Source: Endozoicomonas sp. NE40
GTDB lineage: Bacteria; Pseudomonadota; Gammaproteobacteria; Pseudomonadales; Endozoicomonadaceae
Assembly: GCF_040549045.1 (NCBI RefSeq)
Contig: NZ_JBEWTB010000002.1
Location: forward strand, 1,829,501 to 1,893,500
DNA: 64,000 bases
Direction: 5' to 3'
Position numbers and translations under genes: made by a program. The notes below the pieces were generated by a model that was not told the origin of the DNA, made no database searches, and saw only the letters and a list, made by a program, of their open reading frames with translations. Below are positions 53,283-62,895 of this stretch, one piece after another. The first letter of the stretch is position 1; the number at the start of each line of letters is the position of its first letter.

Positions 53283-53343
53283 GTTCCCACTCACTTCATC
53301 AGAGTTTTAACTCTACGCTTTATCGTTGATCTGTCGTCAACTA

Positions 53344-54854
53344 TTACTCCTGCTCTTCCCACTTCAGGCTGCGCTCAACCGCTTTCTTCCAGCCTTTGTA
53401 CAAATCTGCACGCTGCTCTTCTTCCATGGCAGGCGCATAAGTGCGGTCTACTGATACCTTGTCTTTCAGTTCGTCAGTACTCTTCCAGAAGCCAACTGCC
53501 AGACCGGCCAGGTAAGCAGAACCGGCTGCTGTGGATTCAGTGACGGTTGGGCGAACGACGTCTTTCTTCAGGATGTCAGACTGGAACTGCATCAGGAAGT
53601 TGTTGGCCACTGCACCACCATCAACACGCAGCTGTTTCATTTCAATACCGGAATCCTGTTGCATTGCTTCAATCAGGTCACGGGACTGATAGGCGATCGC
53701 TTCCAGAGTGGCGCGAACAATATGGTTACGGTTAGCACCACGGGTCAGGCCGAAGATAGAACCACGGGCATACGGGTCCCAGTAAGGCGCGCCCAGACCA
53801 ACGAAAGCAGGCACCACATAAACACCGTTAGTGTCTTTTACCTTGCTGGCAAAGTATTCGGTGTCAGCCGCATCGCGTACCAGACCCAGCTCGTCACGCA
53901 GCCACTGAACAGACGCGCCGCCCATGAATACAGAACCTTCCAGAGCGTACTGAACTTTGCCATCAATACCGAAAGCAATGGTGGTCAGCAGACCATTTTC
54001 AGATTTAACCGGCTCCTCACCAGTGTTCATCAGCAGGAAGCAACCAGTACCGTATGTGTTCTTCGCCATACCCTTTTCATGACACATCTGACCGAACAGG
54101 GCTGCCTGCTGATCACCTGCCATACCAGCGACAGGAATACGGGTACCGCCTTTACCGCCGATATTGGTCTGTCCATACACTTCAGAGCTGGACTTCACTT
54201 CCGGCAGCATACTGCGGGGAATACCCAGAACCTTCAGCATGGTTTCGTCCCAGTCCCCAGCTTGTTAATGTCAAACAGCATGGTGCGGGAAGCATTGGAG
54301 TAATCGGTGACATGGGCGCGGCCATTTGTCAGCTTCCAGGTCAGCCAGGTGTCGATGGTACCGAACAGCAGATCGCCTTTCTCAGCACTTTCACGAGCGC
54401 CTTCAACGTTATCCAGAATCCACTTGATCTTGGTGCCGGAGAAATAAGCATCCAGAACCAGACCGGTGGTTTCACGAATATGACTTTCCAGTCCGTCTCT
54501 CTTTAGCTGTTCACAGATATCTGTCGTACGACGGCACTGCCATACAATCGCATTGTAAACCGGACGTCCCGTATTCTTATCCCAGACAACTGTCGTTTCA
54601 CGCTGATTGGTGATGCCCAGAGCAGCCACTTCATCAGAACGGATACCGGTTTTGGCCAGCACTTCAGTCAGAACCGAGCTTTGAGTCGCCCAGATTTCCA
54701 TCGGGTCGTGTTCAACCCAGCCTGGCTGAGGGTAGTACTGGGTAAATTCGCGTTGGGAAGTCCCTACAATGTCACCATCGTGGTTGAAAATGATGGCGCG
54801 GGAGCTGGTTGTACCCTGATCCAGAGAAACAACGTATTTCTTTTCAGTGGTCAT
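53344..54854 (-). pseudogene. glpK: Glycerol kinase GlpK, frameshifted
   Basis: Glycerol kinase (glycerol + ATP to sn-glycerol-3-phosphate). The first frame (54854 down to 54234, 206 codons) matches GlpK through VTDYSNASRTMLFDINKLG, then misreads TGTKPC and stops. The remainder (from MLKVLGIPRSMLPEVKSSSEVYGQTNIGGKGG) continues in another frame to 53344. A lost or gained G in the G-run at 54255-54258 (CCCC on the plus strand) explains it: one added base (or two removed) restores a 502-503-aa protein, the E. coli length. All ATP and glycerol motifs (SLDQGTTSSRAI, GMAGDQQAALFG) are otherwise intact, indicating recent loss or a sequencing error. Second gene of glpFK. Confidence 0.88.
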
Positions 54855-54976
54855 AATCTTAATTCCTTATTGTTCAGCCCTGAATAGTCAAACTTCAGGC
54901 TAATCAGGGAGCGCGCCACATTCAACATTCTGTTACTCAATGGTTGAGAAAGGCTGCGCTCCTTTTATTCATTGAT

Positions 54977-55795
54977 TCAGGCGGTCTTGATTTCACAACC
55001 CGGCGTTGCACACTCAACCGGCTCAACCTGTTTACCGAGCAGGTTGATGTAAGCCCATGCACCAGCCATTGCACCAGTAATTGGAGCGACAATCGGAACC
55101 CAGAAGTAAGGGTTAGAACGAGCGCCTGTCAGAGCCACCTCACCCCAGCCAGCCATAAAGGCAAACAGCTTGGGACCAAAGTCACGGGCAGGATTCATGG
55201 CGAAACCGGTCAGAGGGCCAAAAGAAGCGCCAATAACAGCAATCAGAATACCAATCAGCAGGGCAGACAGGGCGCCGTTGGAGGTACCGTTGTTATCATC
55301 ACCAATCGCCAGAATGCCAGCCATCAATACGGCAGTAATCATGAACTCAACCGCAAATGCCTGCATATTGGTCAGGGAAGCGTGAGCGTAAGTAGAGAAT
55401 ACGCCGGCCGTTGCCAGACTTTCTTCAGAGCCACGAATAATACCGTTAGCCAGTTCATAATCTGCAAACAGGTTGCTATACAGGAAGTAAACCAGAGCGG
55501 CGGAACAGAAAGCACCCAGTACCTGGGCGACGATATAAGGCAGAATCTTATGTTTCTCAAAGCCTTTGAATGTGGTCAGAGCCAGAGTGACGGCGGGGTT
55601 AAGATGAGCACCGGAAATACCACCGGTCACATAAACGGCAATGGCAACCCCCAGACCCCAGACAATGGACACTTCCCACTGACCAAAATCAACACCAGCC
55701 AGAACCAGTGCGGCCACACAACCAACACCAAAGAAAATCAGAAGGCCTGCACCAATAAATTCGGCAAGACATTCTCCTAACAGGGATTTACGCAT
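54977..55795 (-). CDS. glpF: Glycerol uptake facilitator GlpF
   Basis: A 272-aa aquaglyceroporin with six helices and the two NPA boxes: SGAHLNPAVTLAL and FAMNPARDFGPK (the Asp after NPAR is typical of glycerol facilitators). The start at 55795 (MRKSLLGECLAEFIGAG) follows family pattern; a GTG five codons upstream is less likely. First gene of the glpFK transcript, divergent from glpABC. Confidence 0.94.
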   Translation of the reverse strand: MRKSLLGECLAEFIGAGLLIFFGVGCVAALVLAGVDFGQWEVSIVWGLGVAIAVYVTGGISGAHLNPAVTLALTTFKGFEKHKILPYIVAQVLGAFCSAALVYFLYSNLFADYELANGIIRGSEESLATAGVFSTYAHASLTNMQAFAVEFMITAVLMAGILAIGDDNNGTSNGALSALLIGILIAVIGASFGPLTGFAMNPARDFGPKLFAFMAGWGEVALTGARSNPYFWVPIVAPITGAMAGAWAYINLLGKQVEPVECATPGCEIKTA

Positions 55796-55923
55796 AATGA
55801 TAAGTTCCACCCATCCGGGTTAAGACATTTGTTAATTCAGACCTGCCTTCTAATACATTCAAAGTGGTCTCGACACGGGGCGGATTTTTACAAACGGCAA
55901 CAAACTTTATCAATCCTCCAATA

Positions 55924-55937
55924 TTGATCTAAATCAA
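55924..55937. promoter_or_regulatory. Consensus FNR box
   Basis: TTGATCTAAATCAA is an exact TTGAT-N4-ATCAA site, 129 bases before the glpF start and about 300 before glpA. In E. coli, FNR drives the anaerobic glpABC operon. A weaker TTGAC-CCAG-ATCAT lies at 56126-56139, about 97 bases before glpA. Confidence 0.7.
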
Positions 55938-56109
55938 TCAATATTCAGGAATGTGCGTTTTTTTCGGAAATTACTCACAAAAAAAGACATTAAAATAACA
56001 TTGTTTATCAATTAAATTGACTCTCGCTCACGAAAAGTTCTTATTTTTTGCACGAAAAAACTTCATATATTAACAATACAAACATAAGTGCATTCAACAG
56101 AACATCAAG

Positions 56110-56193
56110 CGAACATACGCGAACATTGACCCAGATCATTTTTTAATTTCCGTTGCTTATTTATAGTGCGCACCAACGATCATAAACGAACAT
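56110..56193. promoter_or_regulatory. GlpR operator half-sites
   Basis: CGAACAT occurs three times (56110-56116, 56120-56126, 56187-56193). The half-site of the E. coli GlpR operator has the same CGAACAT core. Their position before glpA and the intact glpR gene downstream support repression in the absence of glycerol-3-phosphate. Confidence 0.65.
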
Positions 56194-56235
56194 TTTAAAA
56201 CGCTTTACCGTTAAACGTTATCGAAAGAGCACCGA

Positions 56236-57910
56236 ATGAGACAAATAGAGACCGATGTCGTAATTATTGGCGGTGGCGCAACGGGCGCTGGAGTCCTGCG
56301 AGACTGCGCACAGCGTGGTATGCGTGCCATTCTGGTAGAAAAAGACGATATTGCGAACGGTACAACAGGCCGCAACCACGGCCTGCTGCATTCAGGTGCT
56401 CGCTATGCGGTAACAGACCAGCACTCTGCGGTTGAATGCATCAAAGAAAACCAGATCCTGAGAAAAGTCGCCGGTCACTGCATTTGAAGAAACCGACGGC
56501 CTGTTTATTACTCTGCCGGAAGACGAACTCTCTTTTCAGGACAAATTCATTACCTCCTGTCACACCGCTGGCATTCGTGCAGAAGCCCTGACACCGAAAG
56601 AAGCCCTGCGCATTGAACCTAACGTCAATCCACAATTGCTGGGTGCAGTTCGGGTTCCGGACGGTACCATTGACCCTTTCCGTCTGACAGCCTCTAACAT
56701 TCTGGATGCTGAAGAGTACGGCGGCCGTCTGATGAATTACACCCGGGTTACGGGTCTTATTATTGAAAATGGTCGTGTATGTGGTGTCCACTGCATGAAC
56801 ATTAAAACCGGCGAACTCATAGATATTCGCGCTCTACAGGTAGTGAATGCTGCGGGTATCTGGGGACAGCAGATTACCGAATACGCAGACCTGTCCATTC
56901 GCATGTTCCCCGCCAAAGGCTCGCTGCTGATTGTTGATTATCGTATTAACAGTATGGTGATTAACCGTTGCCGTAAACCGGCGGATGCCGACATTCTGGT
57001 TCCGGGGGATACCATTTCCCTGATTGGTACCACGTCAGAAAAAATTCCTTACAGCGACATCGAGAATATCCGCGTCACGCCAAACGAAGTTGAAACCCTT
57101 CTGGCGGAAGGTGAGAAGCTTTGCCCGATTATGGCGAAAACCCGTGTATTACGTGCTTATTGTGGTGTTCGCCCGCTGGTATCTCTGGGTGACGACCCGT
57201 CCGGTCGAAACATCAGCCGTGGGATTGTTCTGGTTGATCATGGTAAAGCCGACGCCCTGCCCGGCCTGATCACCATCACCGGCGGTAAGTTGATGACCTA
57301 TCGTCTGATGGCGGAAATGGCCACCGACGCTGTAGCAAAAAATCTTGGCAACACCAGACACTGTGAAACTGCTGAAAAGCCTCTGCCCGGTGCCAACGGA
57401 AAAAATGCAGATGTCCATGCACCCCAGGTGTCCATTCCGGTTTCTGGTTCTGCGAAATACCGTCATGGCGAGCGAGCCGCTAAATTCCTGTCTGACGACA
57501 AAAAGCAGAATGCCATTATCTGCGAGTGCGAAATGGTGACGCGCGGTGAAATTGAATACGCCGTTAACAACCTGAACGCGAAAGACCTGGTTGACCTTCG
57601 TCGTCGAACCCGTATTGGCATGGGTCCCTGCCAGGGCGAGATGTGTTCCTGCCGCGCGGCAGGCATCGTCAGCGAAATGACACACGCCGATAACTCTGAA
57701 AATGCGCTGGACAGTATCGGAGAGTTTCTGCAGGAACGCTGGAAAGGCGTTCGACCCATTCTCTGGGGTGACGCCATGCGTGAAGCGGACTTCAGTTACT
57801 GGGTATACGACAACCTGCTGGGTTACAACCAGCTGCAATCCCTTCCAGCACCGGTATCTGAACAGCTTTTTACTGAACAAGACGACAATGTCGCTGTGGA
57901 GGCCGCATGA
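56236..57910 (+). pseudogene. glpA: Anaerobic glycerol-3-phosphate dehydrogenase subunit A (GlpA), frameshifted
   Basis: FAD subunit of the membrane-bound GlpABC complex that oxidises G3P to dihydroxyacetone phosphate. The first frame (VVIIGGGATGAGVLRDCAQRG dinucleotide-binding motif, then GRNHGLLHSGARYAV) runs to ILRKVAGHCI and stops at 56485-56487. EETDGLFITLPEDELSFQDKF and the rest continue in another frame to 57910. Removing one T from the TTT at 56483-56485 gives a 557-aa protein with a C-terminal iron-sulfur-type Cys set (CECEMVTRGE, CQGEMCSCRAAG), matching E. coli GlpA throughout. The stop overlaps glpB by four bases. Confidence 0.9.
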
Positions 57911-59220
57911 AGTACAACAGCATTATTATTGGCGGCGGCCTCGCCGGCCTGACCAGCGCCATTCGCTGTGCCGAAGCGGGTCTGAAAACAGCCCTGATCA
58001 GTGCCGGTGACAGCGCCCTGACCTTTGCTTCCGGTTCCATTGATGTTCTGGGTATTCGTCAAAATAACTCACTGGTGCAATACCCGTTTGAAGAGATCAG
58101 TCATCTGCCATCCGGTCACCCCTACCAGAAGCTGGGAGCCGGTCAGGTTAAACAGAGTCTGCACTTTTTTACCGGGCAAATGGCTAAAGCCGGTATCCAG
58201 ATGTCCAGCCATGGACAACAGAACCACAGCCGTTTAACCGCTCTGGGTGCCATTCGTCCCACCTGGCTGAGCCAGCCGGGTACTAAAGCACTGTCTATTG
58301 CAGCGCCAGCAGCCGGTCTGCGTCGTGTCGCCATTATTAACATTGCAGGCTTCCGCGATTTTCAGCCAGCACTGGTAGCGGCAGGCATGAAAAAGCATCC
58401 TGAATTTGCCGGTGTTGAATTTACCGTGGCGGACATTAACGCCGAAACCGTCAATATTAATGCCAGAAATGCCTACGAACTGCGCTCTCTGGAAATGGCT
58501 CGCCTGCTTAAGCGCGACCTGTTCAGCCAGCCCAAAGGGCTGACCATTTTTGCTTCAGCGATTCAGAAAGCAGCGGGCAACGCTGACCTGGTGGTTCTGC
58601 CATCGGTACTGGCGGTTGAAAATGGCAACGAGTTGATCAGCCAGCTTGAAGCTCATACCGGACTGCATATCTGTGAGCTTGCTACCCTGCCCCCTTCTCT
58701 GCCGGGCATGCGTATGGCCAACGCCCTGAGGCAGCGTTATCGTGAACTCGGTGGTTTGTTGCTGGAGGGTGATGAAGTTCTGTCGGGTTATTTTGACAAC
58801 AATAAGTTGAATTCAATCAAAACACGACTGAACCCCTCTATGCCGCTGGAGGCTGATCATTTTATTCTGGCAACCGGCAGTTTTTTCAGTCGTGGTCTCG
58901 ACAGTAACCAGTCCAGCCTGACCGATAAAACGTTCAACCTGGATGTGGTGGAAGCCGGTCAGCGTGAGCAATGGTCAAACGAACGGTTCCTCAACGGTCA
59001 CCAGCACGGGTTCAGTTATTTTGGTATTGAAACCAACGAACGGTTCAACCCTTATCAGAACGGCAAGGCGATCACTAACCTTTACTGCGCCGGTGGCGTG
59101 CTGGGCGGTTTCAACCCGGTGGCCGAAGCCAGCGCCGGTGGTGTTGCCATCAGTACGGGATGGTTTGCCGCAAACCAGATTATTGCGCAGAGAAGCGGCT
59201 CATCCGGGACAGCGAAGTAA
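57907..59220 (+). CDS. glpB: Anaerobic glycerol-3-phosphate dehydrogenase subunit B (GlpB)
   Basis: A 437-aa flavoprotein subunit with an N-terminal Rossmann motif (SIIIGGGLAGLTSAIRCAEAGL) and a second conserved block near the C-terminus (NLYCAGGVLGGFNPVAEASAGGVAISTG). It anchors/relays electrons in the GlpABC complex. It overlaps glpA by four bases and ends 9 bases before glpC, with a GAGG site in the gap. Confidence 0.93.
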   Translation: MKYNSIIIGGGLAGLTSAIRCAEAGLKTALISAGDSALTFASGSIDVLGIRQNNSLVQYPFEEISHLPSGHPYQKLGAGQVKQSLHFFTGQMAKAGIQMSSHGQQNHSRLTALGAIRPTWLSQPGTKALSIAAPAAGLRRVAIINIAGFRDFQPALVAAGMKKHPEFAGVEFTVADINAETVNINARNAYELRSLEMARLLKRDLFSQPKGLTIFASAIQKAAGNADLVVLPSVLAVENGNELISQLEAHTGLHICELATLPPSLPGMRMANALRQRYRELGGLLLEGDEVLSGYFDNNKLNSIKTRLNPSMPLEADHFILATGSFFSRGLDSNQSSLTDKTFNLDVVEAGQREQWSNERFLNGHQHGFSYFGIETNERFNPYQNGKAITNLYCAGGVLGGFNPVAEASAGGVAISTGWFAANQIIAQRSGSSGTAK

Positions 59221-59229
59221 GAGGCAGTT

Positions 59230-60426
59230 ATGTTGAATCTTATTAATACCAGTTTTGACAACTGCATCAAGTGTACTGTCTGTACCACCCGTTGCCCGGT
59301 AGCGGAAGCGAATCCCGATTATCCGGGACCAAAACAGGCGGGGCCTGATGGTGAGCGACTGCGAATCAAAAACCCGGAACTGTACGACGAAGCCCTGAAA
59401 CACTGCACCAACTGCAAACGCTGTGAAGTGGCCTGTCCTTCCGGTGTTCACGTAGGTACTGTAATTCAGCTGGCAAAAGCAAAGCATGGTGGTTTTAAGA
59501 AAGGGCCACGGGAGTTTATGCTGAGCCACACCGACCTGATGGGCAGCCTGTCCTCACCGGCGGCGCCTGTCGTCAACACGGTGACCAGATTGAAACCTGT
59601 GAAAAAACTGCTGGATAAAACCCTGGGAATTGACGAGCGTCGTACATTGCCAAAGTACACAGGTCAGACTTTCCGCAGCTGGTTTAATAAACAATCGGGT
59701 ACTCAGGAACAATTCAAACGAAAAATCAGCTTCTTCCATGGCTGTTTTACCAACTACAACGACCCAACCGTGGGGAAACATCTGGTCAGCGTTCTCAACG
59801 CCATGAACATTGGCGTCAGCCTGATGAAAAAAGAGAAATGCTGTGGTGTGCCTTTGATCGCCAACGGTTTCTTCGACAAGGCCCGAAAAAACGCTGAGCT
59901 GAATATGAACCAGTTCGCCCGGTCACTCACAGAAACCGAATGCGTGATTGCCACCGAGCCAAGCTGCACCATGACTCTGCGGGATGAATATCCGGAAGTG
60001 CTGGATGTCGATAACAGTGAGGTAAAAGACCGGATTTTCTTCGCCTCAGCCTTTATTGCCCGTGAGTTTGCCCGGGGCAATCAACCGGATATGAAACCCG
60101 TGAAGCTGCGCGTGGCGTATCACAGCCCATGTCATCTGATTAAAGCCGGTGGCGTGATTCATACCATGGAACTGCTGAACAGCATTCCGGGGCTGGAAGT
60201 GATTATGCTGGACCAGAAGTGCTGCGGACTGTCCGGCACCTATGGCTTTAAGAAAGAAAACTACAGCACTTCCCAAAGCATTGGTCAGGGTATTTTCGAC
60301 CAGATTGAAGCACTGGGCGTGGATTATGTCGTGACCGACTGTGAGTCCTGCAAAATGCAGGTAGAAATGAATACCGGTCATACCGTTTTACATCCGTTGA
60401 CGCTTTTGGCTCAATCTTTGACCTGA
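59230..60426 (+). CDS. glpC: Anaerobic glycerol-3-phosphate dehydrogenase subunit C (GlpC)
   Basis: A 398-aa membrane-associated iron-sulfur subunit. Two [4Fe-4S] cysteine sets are at the N-terminus: CIKCTVCTTRCPV (~14-26) and CTNCKRCEVACPSG (~58-71). Two CCG domains follow with SFFHGCFTNYNDP/EKCCGVPL and YHSPCHLIKAGG/QKCCGLSGTYG. It passes electrons from GlpAB to quinone. Last gene of glpABC. Confidence 0.94.
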   Translation: MLNLINTSFDNCIKCTVCTTRCPVAEANPDYPGPKQAGPDGERLRIKNPELYDEALKHCTNCKRCEVACPSGVHVGTVIQLAKAKHGGFKKGPREFMLSHTDLMGSLSSPAAPVVNTVTRLKPVKKLLDKTLGIDERRTLPKYTGQTFRSWFNKQSGTQEQFKRKISFFHGCFTNYNDPTVGKHLVSVLNAMNIGVSLMKKEKCCGVPLIANGFFDKARKNAELNMNQFARSLTETECVIATEPSCTMTLRDEYPEVLDVDNSEVKDRIFFASAFIAREFARGNQPDMKPVKLRVAYHSPCHLIKAGGVIHTMELLNSIPGLEVIMLDQKCCGLSGTYGFKKENYSTSQSIGQGIFDQIEALGVDYVVTDCESCKMQVEMNTGHTVLHPLTLLAQSLT

Positions 60427-60577
60427 GCCAAACAAAAGAAGCAATGGTGACAGTATGATCCGAAAGCGGGTTTTCAAACGCAGCATTTTAAACCCGCTTT
60501 TTAAACGTGCCTGACTATCTGTTCTACCAGACTGTTCTGCCAGACGTTTGCTTTTTGCTGCATTGCCCATGTATTGA

Positions 60578-61393
60578 ATGCTTATGGATGCCGAGAAAAC
60601 CAACCGACGTTCTACCCAACCAGCTATCCAGCTGCCACAAAGCCGTCGTCATGAAATGATCATTAACCTGATAAAGCAGGAAGGCTTTGTTACTACGGAA
60701 GGGTTGGTTCAGCATTTCAGTGTGACACCACAAACCATACGACGGGATTTGAATGAGCTGGACCGGCTGGGGCAAATCAGTCGTCACCATGGCGGAGCCG
60801 GACTGGCTAACAGCAGCACTGAAAACACTCAGTACAGCGAACGTAAAAAGCAGCTGAGTTCAGAAAAAGATCGTATAGCCAACGAACTGGTCAAACGCAT
60901 TCCTGACGGTTCCTCACTTTTTATTGATATTGGCACTTCCACCGAATCCGTCGCCCGGGCCCTTCTGAACCACAACCACCTGAAAATTGTCACCAATAAC
61001 CTGCACGTCGCTTCTATTCTTCTGGCGCGGGATGATTTCACGGTCATCATTGCCGGTGGCGAAGTCCGTAATCGCGATGGTGGCATTATAGGAGAGGCTA
61101 CCAGGGACTTTATCAGCCAGTTCCGCATGGACTTTGCCATCACCGGCATCAGCGGCATTGATCTGGACGGTACATTACTGGATTTTGACTACCACGAAGT
61201 GCGTGTTGCCCAGGCGATGATGGCAAATGCCCAGAGAACATTTACCATCGCAGACCACAGTAAGTTTGGTCGCAGTGCCATGATCCGTCTGGGGCATGTA
61301 GAAGATATTGATACACTGTTTACTGATGTACAGCCACCTGCTCCACTGATGGATCAGCTGAAACAGGGGCAGACAGAAGTGGTGGTGTGTTAG
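60578..61393 (+). CDS. glpR: Glycerol-3-phosphate regulon repressor GlpR (DeoR family)
   Basis: A 271-aa DeoR-type repressor. N-terminal HTH (RRHEMIINLIKQEGFVTTEGLVQHFSVTPQTIRRDLNELDRLGQISRHHGGA, ~25-75), then a sugar-phosphate-binding DeoR C domain (SLFIDIGTSTESVARALLNH, IIAGGEVRNRDGGIIGEATRDFISQFRMDFAITGISGID). Closely follows E. coli GlpR in wording and spacing. It lies 151 bp after glpC and should bind the CGAACAT half-sites upstream of glpA. Confidence 0.93.
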   Translation: MLMDAEKTNRRSTQPAIQLPQSRRHEMIINLIKQEGFVTTEGLVQHFSVTPQTIRRDLNELDRLGQISRHHGGAGLANSSTENTQYSERKKQLSSEKDRIANELVKRIPDGSSLFIDIGTSTESVARALLNHNHLKIVTNNLHVASILLARDDFTVIIAGGEVRNRDGGIIGEATRDFISQFRMDFAITGISGIDLDGTLLDFDYHEVRVAQAMMANAQRTFTIADHSKFGRSAMIRLGHVEDIDTLFTDVQPPAPLMDQLKQGQTEVVVC

Positions 61394-61413
61394 TAAATGA
61401 CCTTGACAACGCT

Positions 61414-61446
61414 GTAGGTTGGGACGAGCGCAGCGATTCCCAACAC
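61414..61446. repeat. GTAGGTTGGG-type dispersed repeat, copy 2
   Basis: This copy opens with GTAGGTTGGGA and ends with TCCCAACAC. It is the reverse complement of copy 3 at 61564-61596 with three mismatches over 33 bases; the two lie in inverted orientation about 117 bp apart. Confidence 0.75.
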
Positions 61447-61563
61447 ACTGACCACTTCGTCTCCACCTGCAACCTTCTCAGCGCCCCTGATCACACTCAG
61501 TAGCAGCTTGCAGATGTTAGAGAACATATAACGTTGTCAGCTTTTGAATGGCGGCAAACTATC

Positions 61564-61596
61564 GTGTTGGGTATCGCTTCGCTCGACCCAACCTAC
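61564..61596. repeat. GTAGGTTGGG-type dispersed repeat, copy 3
   Basis: Opens with GTGTTGGGTATCG and ends with CCCAACCTAC. Its right end supplies the TAG stop codon (61593-61595) of the minus-strand hypothetical gene, so the repeat defines that protein's C-terminus. Confidence 0.75.
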
Positions 61597-62249
61597 GCTA
61601 ACTTAATTATTGAAGCCTCCAGCAATGCCTTGGCAGCCTGCATCTCATCCATTTCGTTCCTGGCCTGTAAATATTGCTCATACTTCTGAACAGCCTCATC
61701 ATCAAATCCAGGTTCAATGCCCTGCTGGTTCACTGATTCAACCATGTTACTGAGCCGTTCTAATGCCTGTTCTGGCGTCGCCGTTTCATCATCAGGCGTA
61801 CCATTGATGTGGCAATAAGCTGCAAATGCCTCAATTTTTCTGTCCTCAAGTTTTTTTGAGGATACTTCTATCGCACTATTCAATGCAGATAAGCGACAAT
61901 CTTTCACAGCAATCCGAGCCTGCCTGAAGCTTTTTGTTTTAAACAGCTCTTTTAGATAAACCCCGATCTGCTTCATGGTTTTTATTTTACCGAACTTTTT
62001 CAGGGCGCCCCCGGCGCTTTTTGAATCGACTTTATCGAAAAGACCGAAGTGGCGGTTTTCATCTCTGCCAACAACGACCTTTCTGGCGCTGAACGCTCCC
62101 TCCATATCATTGTCAGAGCTGGCATTTTCAGGCTCGCTCCACAACAAACCCTGTATACTATCCTGGCTAACTGATCGCATCATATCCAATTCCCCCATAA
62201 GTGCTGTCTCTAATACTGCCGATGAGTAAAACACTGACAGGGGTGGCAA
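61593..62249 (-). CDS. Hypothetical protein, about 200-218 aa
   Basis: Unrecognised protein, highly charged and helical. The first ATG gives 218 aa; another at 62198 (MGELDMMRSVSQDSIQGLLW) gives 201 aa. Segments such as DKVDSKSAGGALKKFGKIKTMKQIGVYLKELFKTKSFRQARIAVKD and the final QKYEQYLQARNEMDEMQAAKALLEAS look alpha-helical and may form a coiled coil. No signal peptide, membrane helix or catalytic motif is visible. Its stop codon is donated by a dispersed repeat, suggesting an altered C-terminus. It may be lineage-specific or an effector-like protein. Confidence 0.6.
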   Translation of the reverse strand: MPPLSVFYSSAVLETALMGELDMMRSVSQDSIQGLLWSEPENASSDNDMEGAFSARKVVVGRDENRHFGLFDKVDSKSAGGALKKFGKIKTMKQIGVYLKELFKTKSFRQARIAVKDCRLSALNSAIEVSSKKLEDRKIEAFAAYCHINGTPDDETATPEQALERLSNMVESVNQQGIEPGFDDEAVQKYEQYLQARNEMDEMQAAKALLEASIIKLA

Positions 62250-62264
62250 TCACTAACCAGCCTG

Positions 62265-62891
62265 TTATTTATTCTGACAAGGTACCTGCCGGAAAGTATG
62301 TACCCCCGCCAGTACACGGGTCACTGCGGTTATCACACACAGTATGGTGAACACCGTGGCAATCTGGGGGAAATAGCCCGGCAGCAGGCACATGGCAATA
62401 AAGAAAAGGATGGTTTCGGTGCCTTCTGCCAGCCCACCCAGATAATACATGGACTTATTACGGTAAACCGGGTTATCAATATTCTGCTTGGCAGCAATGG
62501 CGGCAAATGCCAGAAAACTACTGCCCGTTGCCATAAAGCCGCACAACAACAGGCAGGCTGTTAACGCATTGGTATCCGGTGCAGCCAGCGCAAAACCAGC
62601 GATAATGGCCGCATAAAATATAAAATCCAGCACAATGTCCAGAAAGCCACCCACATCGGTTGTACCCTGTATGCGTGCCAGCGCACCATCCAGCCCGTCC
62701 ATCGTCCGGTTTATGCAAATAAGCAACAGTGCCAGCATATAACTGTGGTTAACCAGGGCAGGCAGAGCCAGCAGGCCAATAAAAAAGCCGGACACCGTTA
62801 TCTGGTTGGGCGTAACACCAAAGGTATTCAGCCTTGTGGCAACAATGTGTAACGCAGGTCTGACCAGCGCAGCGCTCCAGCGATCTAGCAT
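62265..62891 (-). CDS. ynjF: CDP-alcohol phosphatidyltransferase family protein (YnjF-like)
   Basis: A 208-aa inner-membrane protein with about six helices. The catalytic motif D-G-x2-A-R-x8-G-x3-D-x3-D is met by DGLDGALARIQGTTDVGGFLDIVLD (about residues 65-90). Family members transfer a phosphoalcohol from a CDP-linked donor; the acceptor is unknown. It is downstream of an ABC ATPase and permease in the same order as E. coli ynjC-D-(E)-F. Confidence 0.88.
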   Translation of the reverse strand: MLDRWSAALVRPALHIVATRLNTFGVTPNQITVSGFFIGLLALPALVNHSYMLALLLICINRTMDGLDGALARIQGTTDVGGFLDIVLDFIFYAAIIAGFALAAPDTNALTACLLLCGFMATGSSFLAFAAIAAKQNIDNPVYRNKSMYYLGGLAEGTETILFFIAMCLLPGYFPQIATVFTILCVITAVTRVLAGVHTFRQVPCQNK

Positions 62892-62895
62892 ATCT

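Larger units (their letters stand above)
55811..56235. other. Divergent glpFK / glpABC control region
   Basis: The 425-bp AT-rich gap contains the FNR box and GlpR half-sites listed separately. No gene is supported within it. Confidence 0.8.

Noticed and set aside
54944..55780. 278-codon plus-strand frame opposite glpF
   Set aside because: Antisense to an intact GlpF with both NPA boxes; composition is typical of an antisense frame.
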